A stretch of DNA of 64,000 nt, from assembly GCF_020616335.1 (NCBI RefSeq), contig NZ_CP085051.1, forward strand, positions 2,469,319-2,533,318. Reading direction: 5' to 3'. The position numbers and the translations under genes are program-made. Under the pieces are notes generated by a model. It worked only from the letters and a program-made list of their open reading frames with translations. It had not been told where the DNA came from and ran no database searches. Positions 33,721-43,613 of the stretch are shown piece by piece; the stretch's first letter is position 1, and every line of letters begins with the position of its first letter. The DNA comes from Corynebacterium uberis. GTDB lineage: Bacteria; Actinomycetota; Actinomycetes; Mycobacteriales; Mycobacteriaceae.

Positions 33721-35289
33721 ATGACCCCGCCGCTGCTCATTGAACAACCGGTGAGATACCACGAAGATGCCTCGGAGCTCTTCCGCACGCTCGGCGCCCT
33801 CACATCCACCGACGCGATCCTGCTGGAAAGCGCGGACATCACCACCAAATCCGGGCTGTCCTCCCTGGGGGTTATCACCGCCAGCCTGCGCCTGACGTGC
33901 ACGGGCCAGGACGTGCGCGCAGAGGCACTGACCCCGTCCGGGGAGCACGCCGTGGCCCTGCTGCGCGATAAGCTCGCCGACTCCATCGTGCGTGCCGACG
34001 CCCCCGCACCCACCACCGCGGTCACCTTCCGCTTCCCGGCATCGAACGCCGCCGACGAGCACGAGCGCCTGGTGGCCACCAGCACCGTCGCCCCGCTGCG
34101 CATCCTCCAGGCCGCCCTGCCGGACGCGCTGCTCGCCGGGGGCTTCGCCTTTGACTACCTGGGCACCTTTGAGGACCTGCCGCCCGTGGCCCCAGGCGCC
34201 AACACCTACCCGGATTACCAGTTCGTCCTGGCGGAGATCGTCCTGGACATCAACCACCGCACGCGCGAGGCCGTGCTGCGTGCCATGGCGCTGGGGGAGG
34301 CGGAAGGAGGGGACGTCGATAAGCAGGTGCGCGAGCTGGCCACCCGGTGCGAGCAGCCGGCACCCGTGGATGACGCGCAGCCGAAGGCCCCGGCGGGTGC
34401 GACGGTGACCGCCCGCGCGCAGGTCAGCGACACCGATTTTTGCCGCCACGTGGAACACCTCAAGGACAACATCGAGGCCGGCGATATCTACCAGGTTGTT
34501 CCCGCCCGCGCCTTCACCATGGACTGCCCGGATGCCTACCGGGCCTACCGACAGCTGCGGCGCACCAACCCCAGCCCCTACATGTTCTACGTGCGCGGCC
34601 TCGACTCAGACGGCACGCCCTACGAGCTGTTCGGCGCCTCCCCGGAATCGAACCTCAAGTTCGCCGCGCACAACCGGCGCCTGGAGCTCTATCCCATCGC
34701 CGGGACCCGGCCGCGCGGCCTCAACCCGGACGGCAGCGTCAACGAGGAGCTGGATATCCGCAACGAGCTGGAGCTGCGCACGGACGCCAAGGAGATCGCC
34801 GAGCACACCATGCTGGTGGACCTGGCGCGCAATGACCTCGCCCGGGTGGCCGCCCCCGGCACCAGGCGGGTCGCCGCGCTCATGGCGGTGGACCGCTACT
34901 CCCGCGTCATGCACTTGGTCTCCCGGGTCACCGCCACGCTGGCCGCCGGGCTCGATGCGCTCGACGCCTACCGCGCCTGCATGAACATGGGCACGCTGAC
35001 CGGTGCGCCGAAGCTGCGCGCCATGGAGCTGCTGCGCGGGGTGGAACAGCACCGCCGCGGCTCCTACGGAGGAGCGGTGGGCTACCTGCGTGGGGGAGGG
35101 GATATGGATACGTGCATTGTCATCCGCTCGGCATTTGTCACCGGCGGCACCGCCGTGGTGCAGGCCGGCGCCGGGGTGGTGCGCGACTCCCAACCCGCCG
35201 CGGAAGCCGACGAAACCCTGGCCAAGGCCTACGCCGTCCTGCACGCCATCGCCCTGGCCGCCGACGCCGAATTGGAGGTCATCCGATGA
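33721..35289 (+). CDS. trpE: anthranilate synthase component I
   Basis: Converts chorismate to anthranilate with ammonia supplied by TrpG. 522 aa from ATG 33721. The feedback-binding motif LLESAD is at residues 34-39 near the N-terminus (tryptophan inhibits here). The chorismate domain shows IEAGDIYQVVPARAF, SPEPS-like GASPESNLKF, PIAGTRPRG, HTMLVDLARNDL and TGAPKLRAMELL. First structural gene of trpEGDCFBA; its TGA overlaps the trpG ATG. Controlled by the leader attenuator. Confidence 0.96.
   Translation: MTPPLLIEQPVRYHEDASELFRTLGALTSTDAILLESADITTKSGLSSLGVITASLRLTCTGQDVRAEALTPSGEHAVALLRDKLADSIVRADAPAPTTAVTFRFPASNAADEHERLVATSTVAPLRILQAALPDALLAGGFAFDYLGTFEDLPPVAPGANTYPDYQFVLAEIVLDINHRTREAVLRAMALGEAEGGDVDKQVRELATRCEQPAPVDDAQPKAPAGATVTARAQVSDTDFCRHVEHLKDNIEAGDIYQVVPARAFTMDCPDAYRAYRQLRRTNPSPYMFYVRGLDSDGTPYELFGASPESNLKFAAHNRRLELYPIAGTRPRGLNPDGSVNEELDIRNELELRTDAKEIAEHTMLVDLARNDLARVAAPGTRRVAALMAVDRYSRVMHLVSRVTATLAAGLDALDAYRACMNMGTLTGAPKLRAMELLRGVEQHRRGSYGGAVGYLRGGGDMDTCIVIRSAFVTGGTAVVQAGAGVVRDSQPAAEADETLAKAYAVLHAIALAADAELEVIR
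34314..34324 (+). repeat. copy of recurring 11-mer CGTCGATAAGC
   Basis: Exact copy inside trpE, preceded by GGGGA. Confidence 0.6.
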
Positions 35290-35933
35290 GCCACATCGTG
35301 CTGCTGGACAACCAGGATTCCTTTGTTTATAACCTCGTCGACGCCTGCGCGGCGACGGGCCACAGCTACACCGTCCTGCGCAACACCGTGCCGATGGACA
35401 CGGTGTGGGACCACCACCCAGACGTCCTGGTCGCCTCGCCCGGGCCGGGCCATCCCCGCGACGCCGGGGTGCTCATGCAGGCCCTCTCCGAGGCGCGTGC
35501 GCGCCGCATCCCGGTGCTGGGCATCTGCCTGGGCTTCCAGGCGCTGCTCGAACTCCACGGCGGGCAGGTCGCCCCCTGCGGGGCGGTCCACGGGGTGACC
35601 ACCCCGATGACCCTGACGGATGCGGGCGTGCGCAGCGGACTGTTCGCGGGGTTGACGGTGGACCGGGACGTCGATAAGCCCAACGATCCGGGCCGCCTGG
35701 TTCCGGTGGCCCGCTACCACTCGCTGGGCTGCACCGACGTCCCCGCCCCCGTGGCGGCCTTGGCCTACGCGCACGCCCCGCGCGGGCGGATCATCATGGC
35801 CGCCCAGTTCCCCGGCGCGCTGGGCCTGCAATTCCACCCCGAATCCATTCTCACCCCGGCCGGCCCGACCATCCTGAGCCGCTGCTTAGACCAGCTGATC
35901 ACCCACCCCACGAAGGACAACCCCCATGACTAG
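35286..35933 (+). CDS. trpG: anthranilate synthase component II (glutamine amidotransferase)
   Basis: 215 aa class I amidotransferase that feeds ammonia to TrpE. Catalytic Cys81 in GICLGFQALLE, with His184 and Glu186 in LQFHPESILT; the oxyanion loop is SPGPGHP. It starts in the trpE stop (ATGA) and its 3' end overlaps trpD by 8 bp, so translation is coupled in both directions. Confidence 0.95.
   Translation: MSHIVLLDNQDSFVYNLVDACAATGHSYTVLRNTVPMDTVWDHHPDVLVASPGPGHPRDAGVLMQALSEARARRIPVLGICLGFQALLELHGGQVAPCGAVHGVTTPMTLTDAGVRSGLFAGLTVDRDVDKPNDPGRLVPVARYHSLGCTDVPAPVAALAYAHAPRGRIIMAAQFPGALGLQFHPESILTPAGPTILSRCLDQLITHPTKDNPHD
35669..35679 (+). repeat. copy of recurring 11-mer CGTCGATAAGC
   Basis: Exact copy inside trpG, preceded by CGGGA. 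Confidence 0.6.
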
Positions 35934-36954
35934 CACCTCAACGCTCAGCCTGCTGACTGACTACCTTGATGAGCCCAACCCCACCGTCGAGCAGGCCCAG
36001 CAGGTCTTCACCCCGCTGACGGTCGGCGACTATGACGACGTCCACATCGCCGCCCTGCTGACCATGATCCGCACCCGCGGGGAGACCTTCGCCGACCTCC
36101 TCGGTGCGGCCCGGGCGTTCCTCGCCGCCGGGCGCCCCTTTCCCATCACCGGTGCTGGAATCCTGGACACCGCCGGCACCGGGGGAGACGGGCAGAACAC
36201 CATCAACATCACCACCGGGGCGTCGCTCGTCGCCGCCGCCGGCGGGGCCAAGATGATCAAATGCGGCAACCGCTCCGTGTCCTCCCGCTCCGGATCCGCG
36301 GACGTCCTGGAAGCCATGAACATCCCGTTGGACCTCGACCCGGAGCGCGCCGTGCGCCAATTCCGCGCCTCCAACTTCACCTTCCTTTTCGCCCCCGCCT
36401 ACAACCCGGCGATCTCCCACGTGCAACCAGTGCGCCGGGCGCTGAAGATCCCCACGCTGTTTAATACCCTCGGGCCGGTGCTCTCCCCGGCGCGCCCCGA
36501 ATACCAGATCATGGGCGTGGCCAACCCGTCGGTGGGGCGCATGATCGCCGAGGTCTTCCGGGAGCTGGGCCGCGGGCGTGCCCTGGTGGTCCACGGGTCC
36601 GGCACCGACGAGGTGGCCGTGTGGGGACCCACCACGGTCTGGGAGCTGACCCGCTCCGGCGAAATTTCCGAATACACCATCCACCCCGAGGAGCTGGGCC
36701 TAGACACCTACGCCCTAAGCGAGCTTGCCGGCGGCGACGGGCCCACCAACGCCCGCCATCTCTACGCCGCCTTCGACGGGACCGGCTCGCCCGCACACAT
36801 CGCCGCCATCGCCGCGTCCGCCGGGGCGATGTTCTACATCAGCGACGCCGCGGACTCCCTGCGCGAGGGCGTCGACCGGGCCCGCGCCCTCATGGCCGAC
36901 GGCACCGTCAGCCAGTGGTTGGCCACCCACGAGGAGGCCGACTATGCCCACTAG
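35926..36954 (+). CDS. trpD: anthranilate phosphoribosyltransferase
   Basis: Joins anthranilate to PRPP, second step of the pathway. 342 aa. The PRPP-binding loop DTAGTGGDGQNTINITTGAS (about residues 82-101), MIKCGNRSVSSRSGSADVLE and the FLFAPAYNP stretch are all canonical. It overlaps trpG upstream by 8 bp and trpCF downstream by 11 bp. Confidence 0.95.
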   Translation: MTSTSTLSLLTDYLDEPNPTVEQAQQVFTPLTVGDYDDVHIAALLTMIRTRGETFADLLGAARAFLAAGRPFPITGAGILDTAGTGGDGQNTINITTGASLVAAAGGAKMIKCGNRSVSSRSGSADVLEAMNIPLDLDPERAVRQFRASNFTFLFAPAYNPAISHVQPVRRALKIPTLFNTLGPVLSPARPEYQIMGVANPSVGRMIAEVFRELGRGRALVVHGSGTDEVAVWGPTTVWELTRSGEISEYTIHPEELGLDTYALSELAGGDGPTNARHLYAAFDGTGSPAHIAAIAASAGAMFYISDAADSLREGVDRARALMADGTVSQWLATHEEADYAH

Positions 36955-38437
36955 CATTACCGGCGCCACCGCCACCGGCTCTGACCTGCCCACCATCCTC
37001 CAGGAGATCGTGGCGGATCGCCGCGCCCGTCTGCCGGAGATTCGGCAGCGCATCGCCCACGTGGATCCCACCCGGCTGCCCGCCTCCACCCGCTCGCTCT
37101 ACACGGCGCTGGGCGGCTGGGAGCCGGAGGGGCGCTCGCGCAACCGCTTCATCATGGAGTGCAAGTCCGCCTCGCCGTCGTTGGGGTCCATCCGGCCGGA
37201 CTATCACCCTGGCGACCTGGCGCGGATCTACTCGCGCTACGCCGCGGCAATCTCCGTGCTCTGCGAGCCGGACCACTTCCGCGGCGACTACACCCACCTG
37301 GCTACGGTCGCCGCGTCGACCCACCTGCCGGTGCTGTGCAAGGACTTCATCATCGACCCGGTGCAGATCCACGCGGCCCGCTACTTCGGGGCCGACGCCG
37401 TGCTGCTCATGCTCTCCGTCCTCAACGACGCCGAGTACCGCGAGCTTGCCGACGCCGCCGAAGCGCTCGGCCTCGACGTCCTCACCGAGGTCGTCACCGA
37501 GGAGGAGGTGCGCCGCGCCGTGCATCTGCGGGCGCGCATCATCGGGATCAATCACCGCAACCTCCACGACCTGAGCATCGACCTCGACCGCTCCCGCAGG
37601 CTCGCCGCCCTGCTGCCTGACGACGCCGTCGTGGTCGCCGAATCAGGCATCCGCGACCACCGCACCGTAGTGGAGATCGGCGCCCGCGCGCACGGCTTCC
37701 TGGTGGGCAGCCAGCTGACAGGCCAGCCGGACGTGGACCTGGCCTGTCGCGAACTCGTTTTTGGCCGGGCGAAAGTCTGCGGGCTGCGCACCGGGGCGGA
37801 GGCGCAGGCGGCCCGCGCGGCCGGTGCGAGCTACGGCGGACTCATCTTCGCCGAGGATTCTCCGCGCAATGTTTCACGTGAAACGGCGCTATCCATCATG
37901 GCCGGTGAGCCGGGGCTGCGCTACGTGGCGGTCAGTCGGCGCAGCCAGGGGTGGGAGGAGTTGGCCGCGATTCCCGGCATCCACGCCCTTCAGGTCCAGG
38001 CCCCGACCTGCGCCACGGCAGCCGAGGAACGCCAGCTCCTCGAATCCGTCGCCCGCCAGGCCGGCGAGGTCCCCCTCTGGCGCGCGGTGAGCATTGCCAC
38101 CCAGCGCGACGCCGACCTCGCCGCCGAGGTCGCCTCCTGGACCGACCTGGTGTCCACGGTGGTACTCGACACCGGCCGCGGCGGCACGGGCACCTCCTTC
38201 GACTGGTCCCTCATCCCCGCCAACCACCGCGAGCGCTACCTGCTTGCCGGGGGCATCGGACCGGACACCATCGTCGCCGCCGCCCAGACCGGATGCGGGG
38301 GAGTGGACCTCAACTCCCGCGTGGAGTATCCGCCCAGCGCCGACACCTGGGCCGGACACAAGGACCCCGCCGCAATCACCCACTGCCTCACCGCGCTGCG
38401 CCACGCCAGCGCCCCCATTGTTGAGAGGAACTCATGA
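36944..38437 (+). CDS. trpCF: bifunctional indole-3-glycerol-phosphate synthase / phosphoribosylanthranilate isomerase
   Basis: 497 aa fusion of two TIM barrels. The N-terminal IGPS (about 1-260) shows [49 protein letters not shown] and VVAESGI. The C-terminal PRAI (about 265-497) shows KVCGLRT with its catalytic Cys, [14 protein letters not shown] and LAGGI ... [10 protein letters not shown]. The fused order matches enteric bacteria and Corynebacterium. Odd point: a parS palindrome is embedded in the coding sequence near the start of the PRAI half (encoding NVSRETA). ATGA overlap with trpB. Confidence 0.95.
   Translation: MPTSITGATATGSDLPTILQEIVADRRARLPEIRQRIAHVDPTRLPASTRSLYTALGGWEPEGRSRNRFIMECKSASPSLGSIRPDYHPGDLARIYSRYAAAISVLCEPDHFRGDYTHLATVAASTHLPVLCKDFIIDPVQIHAARYFGADAVLLMLSVLNDAEYRELADAAEALGLDVLTEVVTEEEVRRAVHLRARIIGINHRNLHDLSIDLDRSRRLAALLPDDAVVVAESGIRDHRTVVEIGARAHGFLVGSQLTGQPDVDLACRELVFGRAKVCGLRTGAEAQAARAAGASYGGLIFAEDSPRNVSRETALSIMAGEPGLRYVAVSRRSQGWEELAAIPGIHALQVQAPTCATAAEERQLLESVARQAGEVPLWRAVSIATQRDADLAAEVASWTDLVSTVVLDTGRGGTGTSFDWSLIPANHRERYLLAGGIGPDTIVAAAQTGCGGVDLNSRVEYPPSADTWAGHKDPAAITHCLTALRHASAPIVERNS
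37870..37885. promoter_or_regulatory. parS site inside trpCF, one mismatch
   Basis: TGTTTCACGTGAAACG, 15 of 16 positions of the canonical site, fully containing the GTTTCACGTGAAAC core. Carried within coding sequence as Asn-Val-Ser-Arg-Glu-Thr. Confidence 0.88.
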
Positions 38438-39717
38438 GCACTCAGCCAGACCACCCCGACCGCCCTGACCTCACCGACGAGCCGCAGCGCGCCACCCTGC
38501 TGCCTGCCTACTTCGGAGAGTTCGGCGGACAGTTCGTCCCCGAATCCCTTATCCCCGCCCTCGACCAACTCGAGCAGGCCTTTGTCACCGCGATGAAGGA
38601 CCCCGAGTTCATGGCCGAATACCGCGGCCTGCTGCGCGACTACCTTGGTCGGCCCACGCCGCTGACCGAGTGCCGCAACCTGCCGCTGGAGGGACAGGGC
38701 CGGGGCCATGCCCGGATCTTTCTCAAGCGCGAGGACTTAGTCCACGGCGGCGCCCACAAGACCAACCAGGTGATTGGCCAGATCCTGCTGGCTCGCGCGA
38801 TGGGCAAGAAGCGCATCATCGCAGAGACCGGCGCGGGCCAGCACGGCACCGCCACTGCCCTGGCCTGCGCCCTGTTGGGCATGGAGTGCGTGATCTACAT
38901 GGGTGCCAAAGATGTGGAACGCCAGGCGCCCAACGTCTACCGCATGCAGCTGCACGGCGCGACGGTGGTGCCGGTGGATTCCGGTTCCGGCACGCTCAAG
39001 GACGCCGTCAATGAGGCCCTGCGAGACTGGACGGCCACCTTCCACGAGTCCCACTACCTGTTGGGCACGGCGGCGGGCCCGCACCCCTTCCCGACGATTG
39101 TCAAGGAATTCCACCGGGTGATCTCCCAGGAGGCCAAGGCGCAGTTCGCCGAGGCCGTCGGCGGGCTGCCGGACTGCGTGGTCGCGTGCGTGGGCGGTGG
39201 GTCCAACGCGATCGGCATGTTCGCGGAGTTCATCGACGAACCCTCCGTCGAACTGGTGGGTGCCGAGCCCGCGGGCGAGGGCATCTCCTCCGGCAAGCAC
39301 GGCGCCACGATCACCAACGGGCAGGTGGGCATCCTGCACGGGGCGCGCTCGTACCTCATGCGCAACTCAGACGGGCAGGTCGAGGAGTCCTATTCCATCT
39401 CCGCGGGCCTGGACTACCCGGGCGTGGGCCCGGAGCACGCGCACCTGTCCAAGTCGGGGCGGGCCCGCTACGTGGGCATCACCGATGCGGAGGCGCTGGA
39501 GTCCTTCCAGTTGCTCTCGCGCTATGAGGGCATCATCCCCGCGCTGGAGTCCTCCCACGCCTTCGCCTATGCACTCAAGCGGGCGCGCCTGGCCGAGGAG
39601 CAGGGGGAGCAGATTACTATCGTCGTTTCTTTGTCCGGTCGCGGCGACAAGGATGTGGATCACGTGCGCCACACCTTGGAGCAGCACCCTGAACTGGTTG
39701 TGGAGGACCACCGATGA
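38434..39717 (+). CDS. trpB: tryptophan synthase beta chain
   Basis: 427 aa PLP enzyme condensing indole with serine. PLP lysine in [13 protein letters not shown], the phosphate-binding loop [14 protein letters not shown], and RGDKDVDHV near the C-terminus. N-terminal [19 protein letters not shown] is diagnostic. The 20-residue charged N-terminal extension is variable in the family. Overlaps trpCF and trpA by ATGA junctions, so alpha and beta subunits are made in step. Confidence 0.97.
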   Translation: MSTQPDHPDRPDLTDEPQRATLLPAYFGEFGGQFVPESLIPALDQLEQAFVTAMKDPEFMAEYRGLLRDYLGRPTPLTECRNLPLEGQGRGHARIFLKREDLVHGGAHKTNQVIGQILLARAMGKKRIIAETGAGQHGTATALACALLGMECVIYMGAKDVERQAPNVYRMQLHGATVVPVDSGSGTLKDAVNEALRDWTATFHESHYLLGTAAGPHPFPTIVKEFHRVISQEAKAQFAEAVGGLPDCVVACVGGGSNAIGMFAEFIDEPSVELVGAEPAGEGISSGKHGATITNGQVGILHGARSYLMRNSDGQVEESYSISAGLDYPGVGPEHAHLSKSGRARYVGITDAEALESFQLLSRYEGIIPALESSHAFAYALKRARLAEEQGEQITIVVSLSGRGDKDVDHVRHTLEQHPELVVEDHR

Positions 39718-40586
39718 ACCGTTACGCCGCACTCTTTTCTCGTCTGTCTGCCGCGGGGGAGGGCGCCTTTGTGCCCTTCCTCATGCTCGGCGATCCCTCC
39801 CCGGCCGATCTCTTAGCCACCGTGCGCACCGTCGTGGCCGCGGGTGCCGACGCCCTGGAGTTGGGCGTACCGTTTTCCGATCCCGTCGCCGACGGCCCCA
39901 CAGTCCAGCGCTCCCACATCCGGGCGCTGGCCGGGGGAGTGACGGTGGCGGACGCCCTAGAGCAGGTGCGGACCATCCGCGCCGAGTTCCCGGAGCTGCC
40001 CATCGGCATGCTCATCTACGGCAACGTCGCTTTCACTCGGGGCATTGAGTCCTTCTATGCGGACTTCGCCGCCGCCGGCGCGGACTCCATTTTGCTTCCC
40101 GACGTCCCCGTGCGCGAGGGTGCCCCCTTCGCCGCGGCCGCCACCGCCGCTGGAGTGGACCCCATCTTCATCGCTCCGGCGCAGGCCTCCGAGTCCACCC
40201 TGCGTGGGGTCAGCGCCCTGTCGCAGGGGTACATCTACGCCATCTCCCGCGACGGCGTGACGGGAACGGAGCGGGCCTCCCAAACCACGGGGCTGGCGGA
40301 CGTTGTGGCCAACGTGGCGCGCTTCGGCGGGGCACCGATCCTGCTCGGATTTGGCATCTCCACCCCGCAGCACGTCCGCGACGCGATCGCCGCGGGCGCG
40401 GCCGGGGCGATCACCGGATCGGCCATCACCACGATCATCGAGCGCCACTGCGAGCCCGACCCCGATCGCCCGAGCCATTCCGAGCACGACATCCCCGCGA
40501 TGCACATCCGGGATCGCGCCGCCCTCGACGCCGAACTCACCGAGTTTGTGCGCTCCATGAAGGCCGCCACCAAGCCAACCGCGTAA
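39714..40586 (+). CDS. trpA: tryptophan synthase alpha chain
   Basis: 290 aa TIM barrel that releases indole from indoleglycerol phosphate and channels it to TrpB. Catalytic Glu in [16 protein letters not shown] and Asp in [27 protein letters not shown] is the phosphate-binding strand. The last 45 residues (with [15 protein letters not shown]) are a charged extension longer than in enteric TrpA. Last gene of the operon; a parS palindrome follows by 5 bp. Confidence 0.95.
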   Translation: MNRYAALFSRLSAAGEGAFVPFLMLGDPSPADLLATVRTVVAAGADALELGVPFSDPVADGPTVQRSHIRALAGGVTVADALEQVRTIRAEFPELPIGMLIYGNVAFTRGIESFYADFAAAGADSILLPDVPVREGAPFAAAATAAGVDPIFIAPAQASESTLRGVSALSQGYIYAISRDGVTGTERASQTTGLADVVANVARFGGAPILLGFGISTPQHVRDAIAAGAAGAITGSAITTIIERHCEPDPDRPSHSEHDIPAMHIRDRAALDAELTEFVRSMKAATKPTA

Positions 40587-40591
40587 ATCAC

Positions 40592-40607
40592 CGTTTCACG
40601 TGAAACG
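40592..40607. promoter_or_regulatory. parS-like site after trpA, two mismatches
   Basis: CGTTTCACGTGAAACG, a perfect 16-bp palindrome with the canonical 14-bp core; only the outermost pair differs. Intergenic between trpA and the Rieske gene. Confidence 0.85.
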
Positions 40608-40739
40608 TGACAATTCTGTGACGAATACCTGGACGTAGGCTCGAATACGACAGCATTCCGTCACCTATTTGTCACAGCGCGACCGCCGGCGGAGGAATCC
40701 ACTTGGACGCGCCCCCGCCGGCGGGGCATACTAGTGGCC

Positions 40740-41141
40740 ATGGCCAACGCTGCATCGGACTCAACCGCGCTCAACCGACCGTGCTCCCGGCGGCTCTTCC
40801 TTGCCGCCACCGCAAGCACCTTCGCTGGCGCCGTGCTGGCCGCCTGCGGCAGCGGGCCGCGCGAGGAGGTCGCCGCAGCCGACGTCCCCGTTGGCTCTGC
40901 CATCATCGTCGGGGACTTCATCATCGCCCAACCCACCGCGGGGGAGTACAAGGCCTACTCCACGCGCTGCCCCCACCAAAAGAACCGCATCAGCAAGGTT
41001 GAGGGCGACATCGTGCGCTGCACCGCCCACAATTCCAAGTTCTCCATCGTTGACGGCGACGTCGTCGACGGGCCCGCCCGCACCGGGATGGAGACCGCGG
41101 ACCTGAAGGTCAAGGGCGACCAGTTAAGCGTCGGCAACTAG
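40740..41141 (+). CDS. Tat-exported Rieske [2Fe-2S] lipoprotein
   Basis: 133 aa from ATG 40740; CATACT at 40727-40732 suggests a leaderless mRNA (a GTG two codons earlier is possible). Twin-arginine signal SRRLFLAATAST ends in the lipobox LAAC. The Rieske centre is C-P-H (TRCPHQKNR) and C-x2-H (RCTAHNSKFSI), two Cys and two His. It should be folded and loaded with Fe-S in the cytoplasm, then exported and lipid-anchored. The redox partner is unknown; it is a stand-alone small Rieske, not part of a bc1 operon. Confidence 0.87.
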   Translation: MANAASDSTALNRPCSRRLFLAATASTFAGAVLAACGSGPREEVAAADVPVGSAIIVGDFIIAQPTAGEYKAYSTRCPHQKNRISKVEGDIVRCTAHNSKFSIVDGDVVDGPARTGMETADLKVKGDQLSVGN

Positions 41142-41162
41142 ACACCGCATTACACTGAGGCG

Positions 41163-42125
41163 GTGACAGTGTTACGGCGTCTGGACCCGCTCATCGTACT
41201 CATCCTCAGCGCGGTCATCCTTGCAATCATCGCCCCCGCCAGCGGCAGCTTCGCCCACTGGTTCTCCTGGGCAACCACCTTTGCCATCGCGGCGCTCTTC
41301 TTCCTCCAGGGCGCCCGCCTCTCGCCCCGCGAGGCCCTAGAGGGCTTAAGCAACTGGAAACTCCACCTGCTCATCCTGGCGTTTACCTTCCTGGTCTTTC
41401 CCATCATCGGGGTGGCGCTGCGTCCCCTGTCCGCGGTGACCTCGCCGGAGCTCTATCAGGGCGTGCTGTACCTGACGCTGGTGCCGTCAACCGTGCAATC
41501 ATCCATCGCCTTTACCTCCATCGCGCGCGGCAACGTGGCGGGGGCGATTGTCGCGGCGTCGTTAAGCAACCTCGTGGGAGTGGTGCTCACCCCGCTGCTG
41601 GTGATGGCGCTCATGGGCGGCAGTGGGGGATTGCATATCGACGCCTCCGTCTTCCTCGACGTCGCCCTCCAACTGTTCTTCCCCTTCATGCTCGGCCAAC
41701 TGCTGCGGCCGTGGGTGAAGAATTTTGCCGCCCGCAAGGCCACCTCGATTGTGGATCGCGGATCCATCACCATGGTCGTCTACTCGGCGTTCTCCGGGTC
41801 CGTCGTCGCCGGGATTTGGTCCGACACCCAGGTCACGGACATCCTCATCGTCGTGGCCTTGTCCATCGTGCTCGTGGCGTTCATGCTGTGGCTCACACGC
41901 ACCGTCGCCCGCCGGCTGGGCTTCCCCCGCAAGGACATCATCGCCATCGAGTTCTGCGGCACCAAGAAGTCTCTGTCCTCGGCGGTGCCCATGGCCTCCA
42001 TCATGTTCGGCGGCGCCCAGCTGGGCCTGCTCATCGTGCCCATCATGATCTTCCACCAGGTGCAGCTGATGATGTGCTCCTGGCTGGCCAGCCGCTACGC
42101 CCAGGCGGACGGCGCCCGCGGCTAA
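41163..42125 (+). CDS. bile acid:sodium symporter-family (BASS/YfeH-like) transporter
   Basis: 320 aa with nine or ten TM helices. Family marks: FFLQGARLSPREALEGL in the N-half, LVPSTVQSSIAFTSIARGNV around the discontinuous helix, and EFCGTKKSLSSAVPMASIMF in the C-half (the crossover region). Bacterial YfeH-type members carry organic anions other than bile acids; substrate unknown. The following small gene starts 1 bp after the stop, so they are co-transcribed. Confidence 0.87.
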   Translation: MTVLRRLDPLIVLILSAVILAIIAPASGSFAHWFSWATTFAIAALFFLQGARLSPREALEGLSNWKLHLLILAFTFLVFPIIGVALRPLSAVTSPELYQGVLYLTLVPSTVQSSIAFTSIARGNVAGAIVAASLSNLVGVVLTPLLVMALMGGSGGLHIDASVFLDVALQLFFPFMLGQLLRPWVKNFAARKATSIVDRGSITMVVYSAFSGSVVAGIWSDTQVTDILIVVALSIVLVAFMLWLTRTVARRLGFPRKDIIAIEFCGTKKSLSSAVPMASIMFGGAQLGLLIVPIMIFHQVQLMMCSWLASRYAQADGARG

Positions 42126-42126
42126 G

Positions 42127-42462
42127 ATGGCGGACGTGTCTGAAAGAATCTACGTCCGCACGTCGCTGAAGGTCCCCGGTGTGGGCACCGTCATCCACGC
42201 CGCCGAGCTCGAAGAGAAGGACGCCACCACCTGCCGGATGCACCGCATCGTGGAACTGGCCGGCACGGCGCCCAACTCACCCATCGCTGGGGCGGCCACC
42301 GGCTCCGGAAAGGTCCGCGGCATGGACGCCGCGCCCAACCCCACCGTGCCCCACCCGGACACCTACGCCAACTTCCCGGACATTGCCTCCCAGCGGCTCA
42401 GCGCGCAGGAGTTTGAACGCCTCTGGGCCCGCGCCTGCGCCGCGTTCCCCGACCTGGCCTAA
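42127..42462 (+). CDS. conserved small soluble protein of unknown function
   Basis: 111 aa from ATG 42127 (GTG 42136, giving MSERIYVRTSLK, is an alternative). No TM or signal. Mixed alpha/beta composition with an N-terminal strand (SERIYVRTSLKVPGVGTVI), a Pro/Asn-rich middle and a final helix (QEFERLWARACAAFPDL). Codon use matches its neighbours. No family recognised. Confidence 0.65.
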   Translation: MADVSERIYVRTSLKVPGVGTVIHAAELEEKDATTCRMHRIVELAGTAPNSPIAGAATGSGKVRGMDAAPNPTVPHPDTYANFPDIASQRLSAQEFERLWARACAAFPDLA

Positions 42463-42469
42463 AAGGCAT

Positions 42470-42817
42470 TTAGAACACCAGGTTCACCAGGATCATGTAG
42501 CACGCCGTCCCCCCGAGGATGGATAGCCCGGAATCGCGCCGCCAGGCGTGCAGGCCCAAGGTGGCCAGCAGGGCCAGCCCGGCGGCCAGCAGCCCGCCGG
42601 GGGCCGTGCGCTGGGCGTTGAGCGTGTACACCACCAGCACCACCATCACCCCGACCGGCATGGTCATGCCCAGGGTGGATAAAAACTTACTGCGGCGCAG
42701 CAACCGTCGGGCGCTAAACGGCGCCTGGCGCAGCGCGATTGTCACCAGCGCGATGGGGATGAGCACCGCGGCCACCGCCGCCGGCGTGATCCCCTCCGGC
42801 AAACCCCAGTTACTCAT
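42470..42817 (-). CDS. brnE: AzlD/BrnE-like branched-chain amino acid export subunit
   Basis: 115 aa from ATG 42817, four TM helices. The AzlD pattern is seen in ALRQAPFSARRLLRRSKF and in the Gly-rich GLALLATLGLHAWRRDSGLSILGGTACYMIL. It is the small partner of the AzlC/BrnF gene, which it overlaps by 8 bp. In Corynebacterium glutamicum BrnFE exports isoleucine, leucine, valine and methionine. Confidence 0.85.
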   Translation of the reverse strand: MSNWGLPEGITPAAVAAVLIPIALVTIALRQAPFSARRLLRRSKFLSTLGMTMPVGVMVVLVVYTLNAQRTAPGGLLAAGLALLATLGLHAWRRDSGLSILGGTACYMILVNLVF

Positions 42818-43613
42818 CCTTGTCACCCCCGGACTGTGGGGGCACATCGGTGACGGTGCGCACGGGCGGGGTGGCCTGCATGGGGTCCGGAGCCCCGGCG
42901 GCGCGCAGCGTCAGCCAGCCGTTGAGGCGGGGGGAGCAGTAGCGCGCGATGAGGATGAAGAAGTAGCCCAGCAGGGCCACCACGAGCATCTGGTGGGGGA
43001 TGAGCACCGCGCACACCACCGCCAGGGCGGCGGCCGTCAGCGGCAGTGACCAGTCGCGGTTCTGGGCGAAGGTCTCCCACGCGAGCACGACGAACAAGGC
43101 GATGAGTGCGAACTCCAATCCCTTGATGCCCTGCGGCAGGGTGGACCCGATGAGCGCGCCGAGGATACCGGGGATGACCCACAGCGCCTGGCAAAAGATC
43201 TGCACGGCGAGCACCTGGGTGCCGTTGAGGCTGGCCCGCGGCTGCGCGGAGACGATGGCGTAGGACTCGTCGGTCAGCGCGTAGCTGGAGTAGGCCCGCC
43301 CCAGCCGCGAGGAGATGAGGTGACGCGGGTAGGTCAGCCCGTAGAAGATGTGCCGGAAGTTAATCAGCAGCCCGGTCAGGGCCGCGGCTCCTGGCGCGAT
43401 CCCGGTGGCCACCAGGTTGATGGCCAGAAACTCCACCGACCCGGCGTAGATGACCAGGGAGAATATCGGCGTCCACCACCAGGCGTACCCGGACTGGGTC
43501 ATCAGCAGGCCGAAGGCCAGGCCCAGGGGAATCAGCCCCAGACCCACCGCCCAGGTCAGGTGGATGGCGTGCGCGATGTCCGCACGTGTTTCACGTGAAA
43601 CAATGCCCGCCAT
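42810..43613 (-). CDS. brnF: AzlC/BrnF-like branched-chain amino acid export subunit
   Basis: 267 aa from ATG 43613. Family motifs: LGLIPLGLAFGLLMTQSGYA, YAGSVEFLAINLV, GLLINFRHIFYGLTYPRHL and YALTDESYAIVS, then C-terminal hydrophobic helices. It begins in the stop of yqgE (TGATG) and overlaps brnE downstream. A perfect parS palindrome is embedded in its first codons (encoding IVSRETR). No divergent Lrp gene is present here, unlike the classical brnFE locus. Confidence 0.88.
   Translation of the reverse strand: MAGIVSRETRADIAHAIHLTWAVGLGLIPLGLAFGLLMTQSGYAWWWTPIFSLVIYAGSVEFLAINLVATGIAPGAAALTGLLINFRHIFYGLTYPRHLISSRLGRAYSSYALTDESYAIVSAQPRASLNGTQVLAVQIFCQALWVIPGILGALIGSTLPQGIKGLEFALIALFVVLAWETFAQNRDWSLPLTAAALAVVCAVLIPHQMLVVALLGYFFILIARYCSPRLNGWLTLRAAGAPDPMQATPPVRTVTDVPPQSGGDKDE
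43587..43602. promoter_or_regulatory. parS site inside brnF, exact
   Basis: TGTTTCACGTGAAACA, all 16 positions, within codons 4-10 of brnF. Confidence 0.93.
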